A stretch of DNA of 64,000 nucleotides, taken from assembly GCF_903946935.1 (NCBI RefSeq), contig NZ_CAJAXH010000141.1:27356-91355 (forward strand), in the 5' to 3' direction. Position numbers and translations under genes: made by a program. This stretch comes from an uncultured Thiodictyon sp. GTDB lineage: Bacteria; Pseudomonadota; Gammaproteobacteria; Chromatiales; Chromatiaceae. Positions 53,727 through 62,956 of the stretch are shown here, piece by piece. How positions within the stretch are numbered: position 1 is the first letter of the stretch; each line of letters opens with the position of its first letter. Under the pieces are notes generated by a model, which saw only the letters and a program-made list of their open reading frames with translations, searched no databases and was not told the origin of the DNA.

Positions 53727-56700
53727 GTGGTATGGCGACGGGCGGCGGGGTGCTGTTTCAGCGGGATCTTCGGACTGGTCTTCGGACTGATCTGCGGGCT
53801 CTACTGTGTCCCGGTCCAGGGGGCCGACACGGCCTTGCCCGAGGTCGACCTTGCGGCGCCCGCCACTGCGTCGGTGGTGATCCTGGTCTCCTACCACCCG
53901 GGCGACGCCTGGAGCGACGATGAACTCGCCGGCCTGCTCGATGGCCTGCGGGGCGCCGACCCGACCGGGGTGCCGGCGGTGGAGTATTTGGATACCAAGC
54001 GCTTTTCCGACCCTGACTACCTCCGTTTCCTCAAAGACACCCTGGCGCATAAATACCGCGACCGGCCGGTAAGTTTGGTGGTCGCGCTCGACAATCCGGC
54101 ACTCGACCTGCTGCGCACCTATCCCTCTGCGCTCTTTCCCGGCGTCCCCGTAGTCTTCGCCGGCATCAACGGCTTTCGCCCGGAGTTCCTGCGCGAGCGC
54201 CCCGCCACGACCGGGGTGGCGGAGGTCGAGGACCTTGCCGGGACCCTGGAACTGGCCCTGCGCCTGCATCCGCGCACCCGACGGGTGCTGGTGGTCGATG
54301 ACGACACCGCCACCGGGCGGGCCATGCGACGCGACCTAGAGGCGATCCTGCCGCGCTTTAAGAACCGCGTCGCGGTGGACTTTTCGCCGGACGTGCCCTT
54401 TGCGGAGCTGGCGCGGCAACTGGCCGCCTTGCCACCGGACCGCCTGGTCCTGATTTTGAGCTATGTGACCGACGCCGCTGGCCGGGTCTTTTCGCGGGCC
54501 GAGAGTACCCGCCTGATCGCCGCCGCCAGTCCGGTCCCGGTCTATGGGATCAACGCCAGCCGCCTGGGTTATGGCATCGTCGGCGGCCTGCTGCTCGACG
54601 CGCGTGTGCATGGCGCCCAGGCGGCAGCCCTGGCCCGGCGGGTGTTGGCCGGGGCGGACCCGGCGGCGATCCCGGTGGCAAGCAATCGCTCCTACCCCGA
54701 GTTCGACGACGCGCAGTTGCGCCGTTTCGGGATTGCCGACTCGGCCTTGCCCCCGCACAGTCGCATCGTCAACCGCCCGGTCACCTTCTACAGCCAACAC
54801 CGGGGTCTGGTAGAGGGCGCGCTGGCGGTGCTGGCAATCCTGTTGGCGGCGGTGCTGGTGCTCGCGCTGGCGGTGCGCCGCGCCCGGCGCGCCGAGTCGG
54901 CCATGAGCGCGAGCGAGGCGCGCTATCGTACCCTGTTCGAGACCATGCCCCAGGGGGTCGCCTATCAGGGGCTGGAGGTCGGCATCACCGCCGCCAATCC
55001 CGCCGCCCAGCGCATCCTGGGGTTGAACCTGGATCAATTGCAGGGCCGCCAATCCATCGATCCGCGCTGGCACGCCATCCATGAGGATGGCTCCGACTTC
55101 CCAGGTCCGGAACACCCCGCCATGGTGGCACTACGCACCGGGCAGGAGGTGCCGGGCACGCTCATGGGGATCTTCAATCCAGCGCAGGACGCCTACCGCT
55201 GGCTGGTGGTCCATGCCCGGCCGCAATTTCGCCCGGGAGAGGAAACACCCTGGCAGGTGGTCGTCACCTTCGACGACCTCACCGACCTGCGGGCGGCGCA
55301 GACGGCCCTGCACCAGGCCCAGGAGCGGCTCGACCTGGCGGTGCAGGGGGCCAACCTGGGGCTCTATGACGCGGACCTGCGCACCGGGGCGGTGCGTGTC
55401 AACGACGGCTATGCGCAGCTCCTGGGCTATACCCCCGGCGAACTCGAGCTCACCGAACAGGGGTGGTGGGGGCGTATCCACCCGGCGGATCGCCCGGCGG
55501 TCGAGCGGCTGAGTGCGGCGATCCGCTCACACGCCCGGGAAGACTTCGAGATCGAATACCGGCTGCGCCACCGCGCCGGCCACTGGATCTGGGTGCTCGA
55601 CCACGGGCGGGGTTTCGACTGGGACGCCGCGGGCCAGCCCGGGCGCGCGGCCGGCACCCTGCTCGACATCAGTGTACGCAAGGCGGCGGAGGAGCGCAGC
55701 GCGCGCCTGTCACGCCTCTATCAGACCCTGAGCGATACCAACCAGGCGATCATGCGCACCGCGGACGCGACCGACCTGTTCCGGCAGGTGTGCGATATCG
55801 GGCGGCGGCTCGCGGGCTTCGGGCTGGTGTGGATCGGCCTGGTGGACCCTGAGCGCAACCGCCTGCTCCCCGTCGCGGCCGCGGGCGAGCAGGCGCCGGC
55901 CTGGCGCGCCCTGGAGTTCCCCCTGGACCGGACGCCGCCGCCGGGGACGACCCTGGCGGTGGCGGTGCTGGCGGCTGGCCATGCGTTGGTGAGCAATGCG
56001 TGGGGCGCCGAGCGACCGCGCGACGACACGGCGGGTCGCACGGCGGATGCCGTCGCCTGCCTGCCGCTGTACCGCGGTGGGCAGCCGGTCGGGGTGCTGG
56101 AGGTCGGGGCCCCGGAGTCGGGCTATTTCGACGCGGAGGTCATGGGCCTGCTGGAGGAGATGGCGCGGGACCTGTCCTACGCCCTCGACAATCTGGAGCG
56201 CGCCCACGCCCTGGCCGAGTCCCGCGCCGGATTGGAGGAGACGGTCGCCGCACGCACCGCGGCCCTGCGCGCCACCGAGGAGCAACTGCGCAGCGACATC
56301 GCCGAGCGCCGCCGCCTGGAGGAACGGTTGCGCCGGTTGGCCGGCGCCGTCGAAGGGATTGGCGGGGTGCGGGATCGCGACGCCCTGGCCGCGATCGTCG
56401 GTCGCGCGGCCCGCGAGCTGATCGGGGCCGATGGCGCGGCCCTGGTCCTGCGCGACGGCGATGCCTGCGACTATCTGGACCCGGCCGCGGGCGGCACCGT
56501 CTGGCAGGGTCCGCGCTTCCCCTTGGCGGATAGCGCCGCCGGTTGGGTGATGCGTCAGGCCGAACCGCTGACCCTGGCCGATATCACCGCGGACCCGCGA
56601 ACCCCGCGGGAGTTGCACCCCGGGGCGCAGGTCCGGGGTCTGTGTCTGGTGCCCATCGGGCGCACCAGCCCGGTGGGGGCGGTCGCTTGTTATTGGTCAG

Positions 56701-58424
56701 CGCCCCATTGGACCAGCGCACAGGAGTTGGGGCTGGCGCAGGCCCTGGCGCACGCGGTGGCGATGGGGCTCGCCAATCTGGACCTGATCGGGCGTCTCAC
56801 CGAGGCACGGGTGGTGGCCGAGCGCCTGGCCCAGGTCAAGACGCTCTTCCTGGCCAATATGAGCCATGAGATCCGCACCCCGATGAATGCCATCGTCGGC
56901 TTTGCCCACCTGCTGCGGCAGGACGCCCGGGACCCGGACCAGCAGGATAAGCTCGACAAGATCACCACGGCGGCCAACCACTTGCTCGCGGTGCTCAACG
57001 ACATCCTAGACTTATCGAAGATCGAGGCGGGCAAGCTGGAGTTGGAGGACTGCGACTTCGACCTGGGGTCGGTGTTGGGGCGTGCCTGCACCCTAGTCGC
57101 CGATCAGGTGCGCGCCAAGGGCCTGACGCTGGCACTGCATCTGCCCCCCGCCCTGGCGGCGTCGCCGGGGTTGCGCGGCGATCCCACCCGACTCACCCAA
57201 CTGCTGCTGAACTATCTGGTCAATGCCATCAAGTTCACCGAGCAGGGGACCATCGCCCTGGAGGCGAGCGTGCGCGAGGAGGGGGCGGACACCCGCCTGT
57301 TGCGCTTGGCGGTGCGCGATACCGGCATCGGGATCGCGGCGGCGGACCAGGGGCGGTTGTTCGACGCCTTCGAGCAGTTGGACGCCTCGACCACCCGCCG
57401 CCACGGTGGGACCGGGCTCGGGCTCGCCATCAACCGCCGCCTGGCCGAACTCATGGGCGGCACCGTGGGGGTGGAGAGCGAACCCGGGGTCGGCAGCACC
57501 TTCTGGTTTACCGCGCGATTTGGGCGGTGTACCGCCGCGCCATCTCCAACGCCCGCGGCGGGGGTGCCGGACGCCGCCGACGCGCCGGAGTTGGTCCTAC
57601 GTCGGGACCATGCGGGCGCGCGGGTGCTGCTGGCCGAGGACAATCCAATCAATCAGGAGGTCGCGCTAGATCTGCTGCGCGGGGTGGGCCTCCAGGCGGA
57701 TCTGGCCGCCGACGGGGCGCAGGCCCTGGCCCTGGCGCGCGACACCCACTATGACCTGATCCTGATGGACATGCAGATGCCGGTCGTCGACGGGTTGGCG
57801 GCGACCCGCCTGATCCGTTTGCTCCCCGGCTACGCCACCATCCCCATCCTGGCCCTGACCGCCAACGCCTTTGGCGAGGACCGCGCCCGCTGCCTCGCGG
57901 CGGGGATGAATGACCATGTGGGTAAGCCGGTCGAACCCGCGGTGCTGTTTGCCACGCTGGTGCAATGGCTGCCGCGCGGCGGCGGCCCGGCGGCGAGTAC
58001 ACCGGTGCAGCCGGACGCCGGGTCGGCGCTCGGGGATGCGGCGCCAACCGCGGCGCTGCTCGAACGACTCGCCGCCATCCCCGGACTCGACACCGCGCTC
58101 GGCTTGCGCAATGTCGCCGGTCGGGCCGAGCGGCTCGTGCGGATGCTGCGGCTCTTCGTCGACAGCAGCCGCGACACCCCGGCCCGCGTGCGTGAACGGC
58201 TGGCGGCCGACGATCCCCCAGGCGCCCAACGCCTCGCCCACGGACTCAAGGGTGCGGCGGCCACCCTGGGCGCCACCGCGGTCCAGGCCCAGGCGCTCGA
58301 GTTGGAGTTGGCGCTGCGGGAGGGCCGCCCGCGTGCGGCGCTCGAGCCGCTGATCGAGCGTCTGGAGGCAACCCTGGGTGGCCTGCTCGAGGCCGTCGGC
58401 GACCTCATCGACCCCGCGGAGTGA
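53727..58424 (+). CDS. large hybrid histidine kinase with ABC substrate-binding-type sensor
   Basis: A 1565-residue membrane kinase. A signal/anchor segment (about 12-30) precedes a periplasmic sensor (about 45-350) resembling ABC-type substrate-binding domains fused to kinases: VVILVSYHPGDAWSDDELAG and VVALDNPALDLLRTYP. One membrane helix lies at about 365-385. Then come two PAS domains (YRTLFETMPQGVAYQG; VNDGYAQLLGYTPGELEL), two GAF-like domains, HisKA with His1047 in [19 protein letters not shown], an ATPase domain (GGTGLGLAINRRLAELMGG), a receiver with Asp1348 in LILMDMQMPVVDG and a C-terminal Hpt with His1505 in RLAHGLKGAAATLGA. The GTG start has GGAGG 9-10 bases upstream. The output regulator is not encoded nearby. 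Ligand unknown. Confidence 0.88.
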   Translation: MVWRRAAGCCFSGIFGLVFGLICGLYCVPVQGADTALPEVDLAAPATASVVILVSYHPGDAWSDDELAGLLDGLRGADPTGVPAVEYLDTKRFSDPDYLRFLKDTLAHKYRDRPVSLVVALDNPALDLLRTYPSALFPGVPVVFAGINGFRPEFLRERPATTGVAEVEDLAGTLELALRLHPRTRRVLVVDDDTATGRAMRRDLEAILPRFKNRVAVDFSPDVPFAELARQLAALPPDRLVLILSYVTDAAGRVFSRAESTRLIAAASPVPVYGINASRLGYGIVGGLLLDARVHGAQAAALARRVLAGADPAAIPVASNRSYPEFDDAQLRRFGIADSALPPHSRIVNRPVTFYSQHRGLVEGALAVLAILLAAVLVLALAVRRARRAESAMSASEARYRTLFETMPQGVAYQGLEVGITAANPAAQRILGLNLDQLQGRQSIDPRWHAIHEDGSDFPGPEHPAMVALRTGQEVPGTLMGIFNPAQDAYRWLVVHARPQFRPGEETPWQVVVTFDDLTDLRAAQTALHQAQERLDLAVQGANLGLYDADLRTGAVRVNDGYAQLLGYTPGELELTEQGWWGRIHPADRPAVERLSAAIRSHAREDFEIEYRLRHRAGHWIWVLDHGRGFDWDAAGQPGRAAGTLLDISVRKAAEERSARLSRLYQTLSDTNQAIMRTADATDLFRQVCDIGRRLAGFGLVWIGLVDPERNRLLPVAAAGEQAPAWRALEFPLDRTPPPGTTLAVAVLAAGHALVSNAWGAERPRDDTAGRTADAVACLPLYRGGQPVGVLEVGAPESGYFDAEVMGLLEEMARDLSYALDNLERAHALAESRAGLEETVAARTAALRATEEQLRSDIAERRRLEERLRRLAGAVEGIGGVRDRDALAAIVGRAARELIGADGAALVLRDGDACDYLDPAAGGTVWQGPRFPLADSAAGWVMRQAEPLTLADITADPRTPRELHPGAQVRGLCLVPIGRTSPVGAVACYWSAPHWTSAQELGLAQALAHAVAMGLANLDLIGRLTEARVVAERLAQVKTLFLANMSHEIRTPMNAIVGFAHLLRQDARDPDQQDKLDKITTAANHLLAVLNDILDLSKIEAGKLELEDCDFDLGSVLGRACTLVADQVRAKGLTLALHLPPALAASPGLRGDPTRLTQLLLNYLVNAIKFTEQGTIALEASVREEGADTRLLRLAVRDTGIGIAAADQGRLFDAFEQLDASTTRRHGGTGLGLAINRRLAELMGGTVGVESEPGVGSTFWFTARFGRCTAAPSPTPAAGVPDAADAPELVLRRDHAGARVLLAEDNPINQEVALDLLRGVGLQADLAADGAQALALARDTHYDLILMDMQMPVVDGLAATRLIRLLPGYATIPILALTANAFGEDRARCLAAGMNDHVGKPVEPAVLFATLVQWLPRGGGPAASTPVQPDAGSALGDAAPTAALLERLAAIPGLDTALGLRNVAGRAERLVRMLRLFVDSSRDTPARVRERLAADDPPGAQRLAHGLKGAAATLGATAVQAQALELELALREGRPRAALEPLIERLEATLGGLLEAVGDLIDPAE

Positions 58425-58450
58425 CCGTTGCACCAAAATCCGGCAATCGG

Positions 58451-58640
58451 TCACGCCAAGACGCCAAGACGCCAAGACGCCAAGAAAAATCAAGAGCCTG
58501 TGGCTAGCATCCGAATCACCCGACGGGTGAGTCGCCAAGCGGCGATAACGCATTGAAAACCCTTGGCGAGCTTGGCGCCTTGGCGTGAGAACTGCGCTTT
58601 CTAGGCTGAATGTCTTCGCGGGCTTGGCGTCTTGGCGTGA
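58451..58640. repeat. CTTGGCG-heptamer repeat cluster, compound copy
   Basis: The left arm (58451-58484) has four tandem CGCCAAGA units. A first right arm at 58562-58588 reads CTTGGCGAG-CTTGGCGCC-TTGGCGTGA and a second at 58623-58640 reads CTTGGCGT-CTTGGCGTGA. The first right arm would pair better with the left arm of the 49065 copy (GCTCGCCAAG) than with its own, suggesting two elements merged or partly deleted here. It lies between the ends of two convergent genes. CCCGGGTCTAGG follows, as after the 49065 copy. Confidence 0.85.
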
Positions 58641-58698
58641 GCAAATTCCCGGGTCTAGGACAATCGGGCCGGCGCCGTGGGCAAGTACGGCCAGGGCG

Positions 58699-59958
58699 TC
58701 ACATCAGCGCATTGGCGCGTTCACACAGCGCCACCAGCAGCGGCAGTTCCACATGCGCCGGTATCGGGGGCAGACGCGGGGGGCGCTCGTCGGGGTTGGG
58801 GTACGCCAGCTCCAGTTGATCCAGGGCCTCGCCATGGATGGCGCTGAGCGCAATCAGCCAGGGGCGGCCGGCGCCGAGGCGCAGCAGGTCCGGGATGCCG
58901 GCGATCCCGGGGGAGGGGGCCGCCGCGAATTCAGCGCGCAGGACCTCAGAGACCCGCCGCGCATTGGCAAGATAGCGGGCGATACCCCGGCCGGTGCGGG
59001 TCTGCATCAGGAACGCCTGGTGCTGCTGGAGGTAGCCACCGATCCAGGTGTCGCGCAGCCGCGTCAAGCCGCCGCGGCGGTCATCGGCCATGGTCAGGGC
59101 AAGCAGGCTGCGTACCGGTTGGCGCAACCCCAACTGGCGGCGCATGTCCTTGTAGTTCTGCACCACCGCATGGAAGGACTCCAGGATGCTCTCGCGCTCG
59201 CGCCAGTCGGCGCTCGACAGCTCGGTACCCGGAAACACCGCCCACAACGGCAGACAGAAGACCATGACCGTGGCCGCCCGATAGGCCTGTTCCCACAGCG
59301 CGCGATTGTTTGGATCCCTGGGCTCGAAGAACTGCTCCCCTGAACCGTCGAAAAACTCCACCTCCAGCGCGGATCGGCTGCGCCCCAGCAGCCCGGTCCG
59401 ATAGGGTAGGGCCAGGCGATACCAGGGTTGGTGCGTGGCGAGCGTGCTGCCGAGTCGCGTCCAGCGTTCATAGTCCCCATTGAAGCGCTGCAAATTAACG
59501 GTGCGGGCCGGCACATCGGGCGAGCGGGTCGTCACCAGTTCGACCCCGGCGCTGTCCAGAAAATACGATAGGGCGCCGGCGGTGCGCGCGTGCTGCACCC
59601 GGTAGACCATGGCCTGGAACAAATAGCTCTTGCCGACCCCCTTGCCGCCGATGATGCCGAGCTGCTGGACGCCGCGATAGTGCGCGAAGGGCGCGGGCTG
59701 GGTGTCGAAAAAGGCGCCGGCCTTAGTCTGTTCCCCCCAACCGCCAGGGTGCGGGGCGGCGGTGCGCGTGACCCTGTGGGCCGGGTCGAACGGCTGGGGC
59801 GGTGCCGCAACGCCGCGGGGCGGGGCGGTCAAGCGCTCGGGCGGGGACACCAGATCGCCGAGTTGAAACTGCGCCTCGCCGGGGTCCTCACGGAGTTCGC
59901 CCCAGTCGTCGTCGAGGTCTGCGTCGGACGGGTCCGGCGGGCGGTGAGGGACCTTCAT
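58699..59958 (-). CDS. GTPase-like P-loop protein of unknown function
   Basis: A 419-residue soluble protein. The first 95 residues are acidic and Pro-rich, probably disordered. A Walker A loop follows a hydrophobic strand: LGIIGGKGVGKSYLF (GGKGVGKS at 104-111). LEVEFFDGSGEQFFEP (DGSG at 204-207) looks like the DxxG switch motif, and SLLALTMADDRR (near 287-294) could be the TKxD base-recognition motif in altered form. Together these suggest a TRAFAC-type GTPase rather than an AAA protein. I do not recognise a named family. It is last in a minus-strand cluster, 16 bases after the hybrid kinase gene, so probably co-expressed with it. Confidence 0.65.
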   Translation of the reverse strand: MKVPHRPPDPSDADLDDDWGELREDPGEAQFQLGDLVSPPERLTAPPRGVAAPPQPFDPAHRVTRTAAPHPGGWGEQTKAGAFFDTQPAPFAHYRGVQQLGIIGGKGVGKSYLFQAMVYRVQHARTAGALSYFLDSAGVELVTTRSPDVPARTVNLQRFNGDYERWTRLGSTLATHQPWYRLALPYRTGLLGRSRSALEVEFFDGSGEQFFEPRDPNNRALWEQAYRAATVMVFCLPLWAVFPGTELSSADWRERESILESFHAVVQNYKDMRRQLGLRQPVRSLLALTMADDRRGGLTRLRDTWIGGYLQQHQAFLMQTRTGRGIARYLANARRVSEVLRAEFAAAPSPGIAGIPDLLRLGAGRPWLIALSAIHGEALDQLELAYPNPDERPPRLPPIPAHVELPLLVALCERANALM

Positions 59959-59974
59959 CGTGGCGGCGTCCGCT

Positions 59975-61873
59975 TCATGACCGATTCAACCAGCGCCCCA
60001 GCGTGTACTGCAGTGCCTCGAATGAGATCGGCTTGGCCAGAAAATCATCCATGCCGGCATTCAGACAGCGCTGCGAATCCTCTTCAAAGGCGTTCGCCGT
60101 GAGCGCGACAATGGGTGCGCGCGGCTGTTGGTGCTGCTGTTCCCATTGCCTAATGCGCGCGGTGGCCGTGTAACCATCCATCACCGGCATCTGCACATCC
60201 ATCAAGATCAGTTGCGGCGATGGCCCAGCCATGATCGCGGCGACCGCCTGCTGGCCGTCTTCCGCGATCACGACGCTCACCCCGAGCTTTCCCAAGAGCT
60301 TGGAAACGACCTTGCGGTTCATGAAATTGTCCTCGACCACCAAGACCAGTGCGCTGCTCAGATCGGCCAGGGGGGCGGGCGCGGCTTGACTGGGGGCGAG
60401 CGCTGGTGTGGGGTCTTGCTCTTCAATAACCAAATTGGCCGGAATACGGAACAGGAAACGTGAACCCACGCCGGGTTCGCTCTCGACGCCGACGTCACCG
60501 CCCATCAGTTGGGCCAAGGTCCGGACGATCGACAGCCCCAGACCGCTCCCGCTGTATTGCCGGGTGATCGAACTGTCGGCCTGGGAGAATGGCTTGAAAA
60601 GCTGCGACTGCTGCTCTTTGGGAATACCGATACCGGTGTCGCTGACGGCAAATTCAAGCAGGGCCGTGTTGCCATCGCGCCCCGTTTCAGCCGCGGCGAT
60701 GCGAATCTGACCCTGGTGGGTGAACTTGATGGCGTTGCCGACAAGGTTCGAGAGCATCTGGCGCAGCCGGTGGACATCCCCCGCATAGCGCTGCCGCGCC
60801 GGCCCAGACCAGTCGATGTCGAGTTGCAGGTGTTTCGCGCGCGCTGCCGCACCGAATAGGGACCGGATCTCGTCGAGTACCAGCGCCGGTGCGAATGAGG
60901 CCGATTCGAGCTCGAGCCGGCCGGCTTCGACCTTTGATAAGTCGAGAATATCGTTGAGCAGTCTCAACAGCGTTGCGCCGCAATCGAGGATCGTCGAGAC
61001 ATAGTCGATGCGCTCCGCGGCACCGACCTGCGCCTGCCGGAGCAGTTGCGCCATGCCCAGAATACCATTCATGGGCGTGCGAATCTCGTGGCTCATGGTG
61101 GCGAGGAAACGGCTCTTCGCGCTATTGGCGTTTTCGGCGGCGAGCTTGGCCTCGATCAGGGCGGCCTCGTGGACCTTACGTTCAGTGATACTGGTACGCA
61201 GGGCCTCGACCATGCGATTGAATGACACGATGACGCTGCGCAGCTCCGGACTTCCCGTCGGTGCGAGTTCGACATCGAGTCGGCCAGCGGCGAGTGCCCG
61301 CGCCCCGTCCTCCAATTGCTTTAGGGGTGACAGGCTGGAGCGCAGCACCAGCCAGATGCCGATGAAATCGACCAGCACCGCCAGCAGCAGAATGGCCATG
61401 TGATTCTTGAGATGGCCCCACGCCCGTTCGGACCGGCGCTGCGCCGACAGCACCAGCCGTAGATCGCCGTAGCGGCGGCCCCCGACCACGACTGGCGCCC
61501 GGCCTGCCACATCGGAAAAGTCGAACAGCGCAAGAAACCAGCCGGGGGCCTGTGAGCCGTGCTGTGGGGGGTTGCTGGCCAGGGCGATGCCCGAGCTATC
61601 GGTGAACTGTGCCGAGACGATCAGCGGGCGCGCGCAATAATGGTCAAGCGTTTGTTGCAAGGTGGAAAAATCGCCGACCACGACGGTTTCTGCCAGGGCC
61701 GCCGGCAGGGTGTCGAGTTCTTTGCCGAGTTCAACCCGGAGATCGGCGCGAATCTCGGCGGCCTCCTGTCGAGCGCTGACGAACACCATCGCGGTGCCGG
61801 CCACTATGAGTGCCGTACTGGCGGTTACCAGCAGCCGACCGATGAAGGGCAGCCTGCCCCACAGGTGTTGCAC
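59975..61873 (-). CDS. hybrid sensor histidine kinase with periplasmic domain
   Basis: A 632-residue kinase. Membrane segments at about 13-35 and 152-172 flank a periplasmic domain of about 115 residues. HAMP follows ([20 protein letters not shown]), then HisKA with His262 in [19 protein letters not shown] and an ATPase domain ([20 protein letters not shown]). A C-terminal receiver has Asp559 in [16 protein letters not shown] and Lys in [11 protein letters not shown]. No separate Hpt is present. It starts at a GTG 12 bases after the PhnD-like gene; the pairing implies the binding protein presents a ligand to the sensor. The partner regulator is not encoded here. Confidence 0.88.
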   Translation of the reverse strand: MQHLWGRLPFIGRLLVTASTALIVAGTAMVFVSARQEAAEIRADLRVELGKELDTLPAALAETVVVGDFSTLQQTLDHYCARPLIVSAQFTDSSGIALASNPPQHGSQAPGWFLALFDFSDVAGRAPVVVGGRRYGDLRLVLSAQRRSERAWGHLKNHMAILLLAVLVDFIGIWLVLRSSLSPLKQLEDGARALAAGRLDVELAPTGSPELRSVIVSFNRMVEALRTSITERKVHEAALIEAKLAAENANSAKSRFLATMSHEIRTPMNGILGMAQLLRQAQVGAAERIDYVSTILDCGATLLRLLNDILDLSKVEAGRLELESASFAPALVLDEIRSLFGAAARAKHLQLDIDWSGPARQRYAGDVHRLRQMLSNLVGNAIKFTHQGQIRIAAAETGRDGNTALLEFAVSDTGIGIPKEQQSQLFKPFSQADSSITRQYSGSGLGLSIVRTLAQLMGGDVGVESEPGVGSRFLFRIPANLVIEEQDPTPALAPSQAAPAPLADLSSALVLVVEDNFMNRKVVSKLLGKLGVSVVIAEDGQQAVAAIMAGPSPQLILMDVQMPVMDGYTATARIRQWEQQHQQPRAPIVALTANAFEEDSQRCLNAGMDDFLAKPISFEALQYTLGRWLNRS

Positions 61874-61885
61874 GGCGGTCTGGTC

Positions 61886-62737
61886 CTACTGGATATCGGT
61901 GACTCGGGTATTGCGGTAGAACTCGACATAGTTGCTATAATCCTCCGGGCCGGAGGCCTGAAAGCCATTGGGCGCCTTCTGGCCGATGATCTCGGCCGTC
62001 ATCTTCAGCACCCGTACACCCTGCGGATTGCTATCCATCCCGTCGATCGCCCGCTTGACGGCATCCGCCACGGTCTGGGGTATCCGGGGATGCACGGCGA
62101 TCGGCAGATTATTATAGGCGACCGATTGCCACAGCACGCGGTAGCTGAGTCCTTCGCGGTTGCCAAAGGCCTTCATCACTTGGCTATTGACGCCTGCGGC
62201 GATCACCCGGCCGGCCTTGAGTTGCCCCATGATGCCCTCCTGATTGCCGCCGAAGACCGGGATGACCTCAATGCCCTGTCGCAATAATTGATCCATGGGT
62301 ACGGCATAGCCGACAAAGGCGGCGAGCGAGGGAAATCCCACTTCCTTGCCCGCCAGGTCCTTGAGCCCCTGGATCGGCGAGTCGGTGAGCGTGACGATTT
62401 GTCCGGTAATCCCATCGCCGCGGGGCCGCAGGATGACCTGGTAATTCGCGGCGGCCATCTTTGACTGAAAGATGGTATTGGAATAGACGAAATCATATTC
62501 GCCGCGTTGCGTGGCGTCGTTCGACTCGGGCGCCGTGCGGGCCACCTTGAGCAGCAGCTCGATTCCGGTCTGGCCCTTGACGTAATCCAGAATGGGATTC
62601 CAGTATTGTGCCGTCAGCACCGCACTGCGTTGCGATAAGACCCCGAACGAATAACTCTCGGCGGCGGCGGGGCCGCCGGCGATCGCGTAGGCAACCATCC
62701 CGCAGAGGGCTAAGAGCACGTGACGCAGCGGGTTCAT
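61886..62737 (-). CDS. PhnD-like periplasmic binding protein, orphan
   Basis: A 283-residue exported protein with a signal peptide (about 1-27, ending AAAES). The phosphate/phosphonate-type binding fold shows in YSFGVLSQRSAVLTAQYWNP, YDFVYSNTIFQSKMAA, LKDLAGKEVGFPSLAAFVGY and FGGNQEGIMGQLKAGRVIA. There is no ABC permease or ATPase nearby. Instead it precedes a hybrid histidine kinase by 12 bases, like binding proteins that act as accessory ligand sensors. Ligand unknown; phosphonate is not implied by family alone. GGGGAA lies 8 bases before the ATG. Confidence 0.85.
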   Translation of the reverse strand: MNPLRHVLLALCGMVAYAIAGGPAAAESYSFGVLSQRSAVLTAQYWNPILDYVKGQTGIELLLKVARTAPESNDATQRGEYDFVYSNTIFQSKMAAANYQVILRPRGDGITGQIVTLTDSPIQGLKDLAGKEVGFPSLAAFVGYAVPMDQLLRQGIEVIPVFGGNQEGIMGQLKAGRVIAAGVNSQVMKAFGNREGLSYRVLWQSVAYNNLPIAVHPRIPQTVADAVKRAIDGMDSNPQGVRVLKMTAEIIGQKAPNGFQASGPEDYSNYVEFYRNTRVTDIQ

Positions 62738-62793
62738 GTTGGACGTTCCCCAGTGATGAGAGATGGCGCGCACGCGCGGGTAGGCCCACAAGT

Positions 62794-62956
62794 TTACCGT
62801 GAAAGTTGCGCCGGGAGCGCGCTCCAATCCTCCCTCCCCCCTCGTGGGGGAGGGCGGGGTGGGGGAACGGCCAAGGCGCCCGCCACTTTCATCTTGCGAG
62901 GTGGTGCGGGCGCCATGGCCGTTACCGTGAAAGTTGCGCTGGGAGCGCGATCCGAT
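62794..62956. repeat. hairpin cluster bounded by a 35-bp direct repeat
   Basis: TTACCGTGAAAGTTGCG and its continuation occur at 62794-62828 and again at 62922-62956, matching at roughly 32 of 35 bases. Between them are a GC-rich hairpin (CTCCCCCCTCGTGGGGGAG type, 62834-62852) and a larger one with AACGGCCAAGGCGCCCGC (62866-62883) facing GCGGGCGCCATGGCCGTT (62906-62923). The right copy contains the last 11 codons and stop of the membrane-protein gene. It may separate that gene's transcript from the PhnD-like gene. Confidence 0.8.

Noticed and set aside
58451..58640. Tandem CGCCAAGA units resembling a CRISPR array
   Set aside because: Units are 7-8 bases, directly contiguous and arranged as inverted arms; there are no spacers and no cas genes.
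61886..62737. Phosphonate transport operon
   Set aside because: Only a PhnD-like binding protein is present; no PhnC, PhnE or C-P lyase gene is nearby.
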